From Gammaproteobacteria bacterium (GTDB lineage Bacteria; Pseudomonadota; Gammaproteobacteria; Chromatiales; Chromatiaceae), in contig JAUXGQ010000057.1 in assembly GCA_030621975.1 (NCBI GenBank), forward strand, positions 1 through 7,963: 7,963 bases of DNA. The letters run 5' to 3'. A model generated the notes under the pieces. That model saw nothing but the letters and a program-made list of their open reading frames with translations. It did no database searches and had not been told where the DNA came from. Made by a program: the position numbers and the translations under genes. This document shows positions 6,308-7,963 of the stretch, in pieces. Numbering within the stretch: the first letter of the stretch is position 1; each line of letters starts with the position of its first letter.

Positions 6308-6826
6308 ATGAAAGCCGTGATCGAAACCAACAAGTATGTCGAAGTGACCTACGAGGTCATTGACCAGAAATCAGGCCGGGTACTGACTTCGGTTGAGTTT
6401 CCGCTGGGGTATGTCCACGGCGTCAACGCGGTCCTGTCTCCCCAGGTCAGCGCCGAGCTGGAGGGCAAATCCGCCGGCGAAATCATTGAAGTTCCCGTAG
6501 ACTGCAACAAGATATTCGGCCCGAGGGATGAATCACTGGTTATCACCGAGTACATCAGGAACGTTCCCGAGGAATACCGTGAAGTCGGCACGGCCATCCT
6601 GATGGAAAACGAGAGGGGTGAAACCAAGAGTTTTCTGGTCACGCGGAAGGATAGAAAAACCATCACCATTGATGGAAATAACCCGCTGTGCGGCAGAGAG
6701 GTTATTTTCAAGCTCGAAATCCTGCTCGTCCGCGATGCAAGCGAAGAGGAGATTGCAGCAGGCGGGAAAGTCGAAGAAGGCCCGGATATTGAGACTGGGC
6801 TGAGCATTCACGAAGTTTTGAACTAG
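6308..6826 (+). CDS. SlyD-like FKBP-type peptidyl-prolyl isomerase/chaperone
   Basis: A 172-aa cytoplasmic protein with the SlyD layout: a split FKBP domain (about 1-71 and 123-145) with an inserted chaperone flap (about 72-122). Matching features are VTYEV (Tyr15), GYVHG (34-38), IFGPRDESLV (69-78), DGNNPLCG (122-129, compare DGNHMLAG in SlyD) and FKLEILLVRDASEEEIAAG (134-152). Known for the family: proline isomerisation and holdase activity, with metal delivery when a His/Cys-rich tail is present. Here the metal-binding tail is missing, replaced by a short acidic tail. The active-site Asp of FKBPs (SlyD Asp23) appears replaced in the segment VLTSVEF. Isomerase activity may therefore be low, leaving a chaperone-type role. 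No Shine-Dalgarno is seen; the start is 4 bases after the preceding stop, so coupling is likely. A folding role for AprBA or AprM is inference from position only. Confidence 0.85.
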   Translation: MKAVIETNKYVEVTYEVIDQKSGRVLTSVEFPLGYVHGVNAVLSPQVSAELEGKSAGEIIEVPVDCNKIFGPRDESLVITEYIRNVPEEYREVGTAILMENERGETKSFLVTRKDRKTITIDGNNPLCGREVIFKLEILLVRDASEEEIAAGGKVEEGPDIETGLSIHEVLN

Positions 6827-6828
6827 AC

Positions 6829-6840
6829 GTCACGTGTGAC
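6829..6840. repeat. Short inverted repeat after the SlyD-like gene
   Basis: GTCACGTGTGAC is a 5-bp inverted repeat (GTCAC/GTGAC) with a 2-base centre, starting two bases after the stop codon and 24 bases before the next ATG. It could be a small operator or chance; there is no T-tract, so it is not a terminator. Confidence 0.25.
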
Positions 6841-6863
6841 ATTATTAGCGAGAGGCAAATATT

Positions 6864-7025
6864 ATGAGTGAACAACCCAAAACCAGGCCCAAAGTTCCTG
6901 AAGGCAAGGCGCGTTTCGTGACAACCCGTCAGATGGAGCCCAACGAGAAGGGCTTTGTCGGGTATGAAACCACTTGGGAGCCGTTTCAGAAAGAGGTCGA
7001 ATACGTCACCCCGAAAAAGCCATAA
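6864..7025 (+). CDS. 53-aa hypothetical microprotein at the end of the apr gene run
   Basis: ATG at 6864, TAA at 7023-7025, 53 residues: MSEQPKTRPKVPEGKARFVT, then TRQMEPNEKGFVGYETTWEP and FQKEVEYVTPKKP. GAGAGG at 6850-6855 lies 8 bases before the ATG, a good ribosome-binding site and better than those of the two preceding genes. The protein is very charged (Lys/Glu/Arg) with no membrane segment, signal or cysteine. It has an aromatic middle (FVGYETTWEPF) between Lys/Pro-rich ends, which suggests a small soluble or partner-bound protein. I do not recognise the family. It lies 37 bases after the SlyD-like gene on the same strand and is probably co-transcribed. Being short, it could be chance, but the ribosome-binding site and non-random composition favour a real gene. 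Confidence 0.6.
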   Translation: MSEQPKTRPKVPEGKARFVTTRQMEPNEKGFVGYETTWEPFQKEVEYVTPKKP

Positions 7026-7251
7026 GCTCCCCGGCGTCGTGACCAGTTCATGCTGCTGCACCGCCGCACGCCCACAAGTGATCGGCACCCTGATGTTCCG
7101 GGAACGCATTATCCTCCGGCCTTGATACCCGCGTGCTGTTGTCACTGGAATAGTATCTGTTTCCGGCAGGCTTTCTGGGCATGCTCAGTTTTAGTCTCAC
7201 TAATGTGCCTTTCCGACGATCATAGTTGAACTGTTCTCCCCGAAGCGGTGA
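7026..7251. other. Gene-free stretch downstream of the apr gene run
   Basis: From 7026 to the start of the tRNA-like sequence I find no gene with support. A minus-strand frame from a TTG at 7269 down to 7048 is open for 73 codons, but it lacks an ATG and any resemblance I recognise, and it runs through the tRNA-like fragment. No terminator directly follows the 53-aa gene; transcription probably continues to the hairpin at 7290-7320. Confidence 0.4.
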
Positions 7252-7282
7252 GTCGCAGGTTAAAATCAAGCCCCCGCTACCA
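7252..7282 (+). pseudogene. Degenerate 3' fragment of a tRNA gene (T-arm, acceptor strand and CCA)
   Basis: The 31 bases have the length and layout of the 3' end of a tRNA: variable-loop-like GTC, GCAGG (5' side of the T-stem), TTAAAAT (T-loop, normally TTCAAAT), CAAGC (3' side of the T-stem, normally CCTGC), CCCCGCT (acceptor strand), discriminator A and CCA. By memory this differs at three positions from a common initiator-tRNA-type 3' end apart from the acceptor detail, but the tRNA identity is not certain. The changes break the T-stem, and no D-arm, anticodon arm or 5' acceptor strand lies upstream, so it is not functional. The last 13 bases repeat exactly at 2109-2121. A terminator follows, as after genuine tRNA genes. 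Confidence 0.5.
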
Positions 7283-7289
7283 GGAAATC

Positions 7290-7320
7290 AAGCCGGCCCC
7301 TAATTGGGGCCGGTTTTTTT
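7290..7320 (+). terminator. Rho-independent terminator
   Basis: CCGGCCCC (7293-7300) and GGGGCCGG (7306-7313) form a perfect 8-bp stem around a TAATT loop, followed by seven T (7314-7320); AAG at 7290-7292 can extend the stem into the T-tract. It is a textbook plus-strand terminator, placed to end the apr/SlyD-like/microprotein transcript and to isolate the following gluconate-dehydrogenase-like pair. Confidence 0.93.
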
Positions 7321-7350
7321 CGCGCCCATTAATTCGGCCAGCGTCCTTTC

Positions 7351-7378
7351 TTCGCGCAGCGGCGCATTGGTCTATACT
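7351..7378 (+). promoter_or_regulatory. Candidate sigma-70 promoter for the gluconate-dehydrogenase-like pair
   Basis: TATACT (7373-7378) is a good -10 hexamer. The best -35 candidate, TTCGCG at 7351-7356 with 16-bp spacing, matches only three positions. It lies after the terminator and about 64 bases before the next ATG, the expected place for a new promoter. Confidence 0.35.
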
Positions 7379-7441
7379 TTCCTTGAACGATAGAATTAGC
7401 GCCGAACCGCAATTGCCGTTTGGAATACCAATGGGGAAGCA

Positions 7442-7927
7442 ATGACTGATCTCGCCTTAGGCCGTCGGAACTTCCTGCGATGCTGTTCGGCGTTAGCGAT
7501 CCTTGGTTCGATTCGCGCCTACAGCTCTCCTGGAGAACTCAGCGAACAGGATAAGCACGCACTGCTGCGCATGGCCCGGCTACTTTATCCGCATCAGCAG
7601 TTATCCGATGAGGTCTACGAAACGGCATTGCAATTTTCCTCTACCAATACCAAGAACCCGTCGACAATTGAAGCGCTCGAAAGAGGGGCCGAGATGCTGG
7701 ATGTCGCGGTGCAGGGAAATTGGTTGGCCGCCGATCGTGACGCTCAGTTCGACGCTCTGAAAAGCATCGATGAAAGTGAGTTCTTCGTGACTGTGCAGGA
7801 GGCAGTCCGCACGCAACTCTATGGCAATCCCGCGGTCTGGGAGTTGATCGGCTACCCGGGTCCCTCGGCGCCGTTGGGCTACATTGACCGGGGCTTCGAC
7901 GACATCGACTGGTTAACGAAGGATTAG
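7442..7927 (+). CDS. Tat-exported gluconate 2-dehydrogenase subunit 3-like protein
   Basis: A 161-aa protein with a twin-arginine signal (GRRNFLRCC at 7-15, then a hydrophobic stretch ALAILGSI), so it is exported folded by the Tat system. The mature part is helical (LSEQDKHALLRMARLLYPH near 33-51) and closes with YPGPSAPLGYIDRGFDDIDWL, the characteristic C-terminus of the gluconate 2-dehydrogenase subunit 3 family. Known for the family: this small subunit accompanies a GMC-type FAD oxidoreductase, often carrying its Tat signal, and is needed for export or assembly. A GMC gene starts 2 bases downstream, which supports this. GGGGAA at 7433-7438 is the ribosome-binding site, with rather short spacing. 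A four-codon ORF (7431-7445) overlaps the start. The substrate of the complex is unknown; gluconate is only the family name. Confidence 0.87.
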   Translation: MTDLALGRRNFLRCCSALAILGSIRAYSSPGELSEQDKHALLRMARLLYPHQQLSDEVYETALQFSSTNTKNPSTIEALERGAEMLDVAVQGNWLAADRDAQFDALKSIDESEFFVTVQEAVRTQLYGNPAVWELIGYPGPSAPLGYIDRGFDDIDWLTKD

Positions 7928-7929
7928 CC

Positions 7930-7963
7930 ATGCCGCGAGCATTCGATTTTAAAGACGATTCAG
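7930..7963 (+). CDS. GMC-family oxidoreductase, N-terminal 11 residues (continues beyond window)
   Basis: ATG at 7930 opens a frame reading MPRAFDFKDDS to the window edge. The short sequence resembles the N-terminus of GMC-type FAD oxidoreductases paired with gluconate-dehydrogenase subunit 3 proteins, which often start M.R.FD.KDDS before the FAD-binding GSGAGG motif; that motif would lie just past the window. It starts 2 bases after the preceding stop, so the two are surely co-transcribed. The call depends on context plus a few residues. Confidence 0.6.
   Translation, partial: MPRAFDFKDDS

Noticed and set aside
7048..7269. Minus-strand 73-codon frame from a TTG in the gene-free stretch
   Set aside because: Its start is a TTG inside the tRNA-like fragment, there is no clear ribosome-binding site, and the product resembles nothing I know. 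It could be a degraded gene, but this cannot be supported.
7252..7282. A functional tRNA gene
   Set aside because: Only the 3' portion is present; two T-stem pairs are broken and there is no D-arm, anticodon arm or 5' acceptor strand within the preceding 90 bases.

Overview
The window looks like a piece of a gammaproteobacterial chromosome with sulfur-oxidising capacity. The clearest content is a complete aprM-aprB-aprA cluster for dissimilatory adenylylsulfate (APS) reductase. In this arrangement a membrane protein, AprM, accompanies AprBA where sulfate reducers carry qmoABC. That arrangement is known from sulfur-oxidising Proteobacteria such as Allochromatium, so the enzyme probably runs in the oxidative direction (sulfite + AMP to APS). 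The AraC-type regulator, the lipoprotein with a glycine tract and HAF repeats, and the Tat-exported gluconate-dehydrogenase-subunit-3-like protein next to a GMC oxidoreductase all fit an uncultured marine or sediment gammaproteobacterium. The exact taxon cannot be fixed from sequence alone.

Layout, left to right. (1) Bases 1-336: C-terminal DNA-binding part of an AraC-family regulator, cut by the window edge. (2) 540-1988: a lipoprotein with a Pro-rich linker, a PKD/Ig-like domain and seven HAF-type repeats. (3) 1989-2560: a gene-poor joint holding a perfect TATAAT hexamer, a 3'-tRNA-like scrap, a strong bidirectional terminator and, on the minus strand, a decayed C-terminal fragment of an amidohydrolase. 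(4) 2564-5874: an extended -10 promoter candidate, then aprM, aprB and aprA, with aprB and aprA overlapping by one base. (5) 5884-5939: a near-perfect 19-bp inverted repeat of REP-like type just after aprA. (6) 5953-7025: three small genes on the same strand, namely an unrecognised 116-aa protein, a SlyD-like FKBP-type protein and a 53-aa microprotein. (7) 7026-7441: a gene-free stretch with a second, longer 3'-tRNA-like fragment and a terminator. (8) 7442 to the end: a Tat-signal gluconate 2-dehydrogenase subunit 3-like gene, then the first codons of its probable GMC oxidoreductase partner.

Working together: AprBA is the cytoplasmic FAD/Fe-S enzyme. AprM is the likely membrane partner passing electrons between AprBA and the quinone pool. 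The three small genes downstream, one of them chaperone-like, may be accessory or may only be co-transcribed. No sat (ATP sulfurylase), dsr, qmo or hdr gene is in the window.

The most unusual signal is structural. The apr block and its small downstream genes lie between two copies of a 13-bp tRNA-3'-end-like sequence (2109-2121 and 7270-7282), each immediately followed by a terminator hairpin, with a broken amidohydrolase at the left junction. This is what successive integrations at a tRNA 3' end could leave behind. No integrase is present, so it remains a hypothesis.
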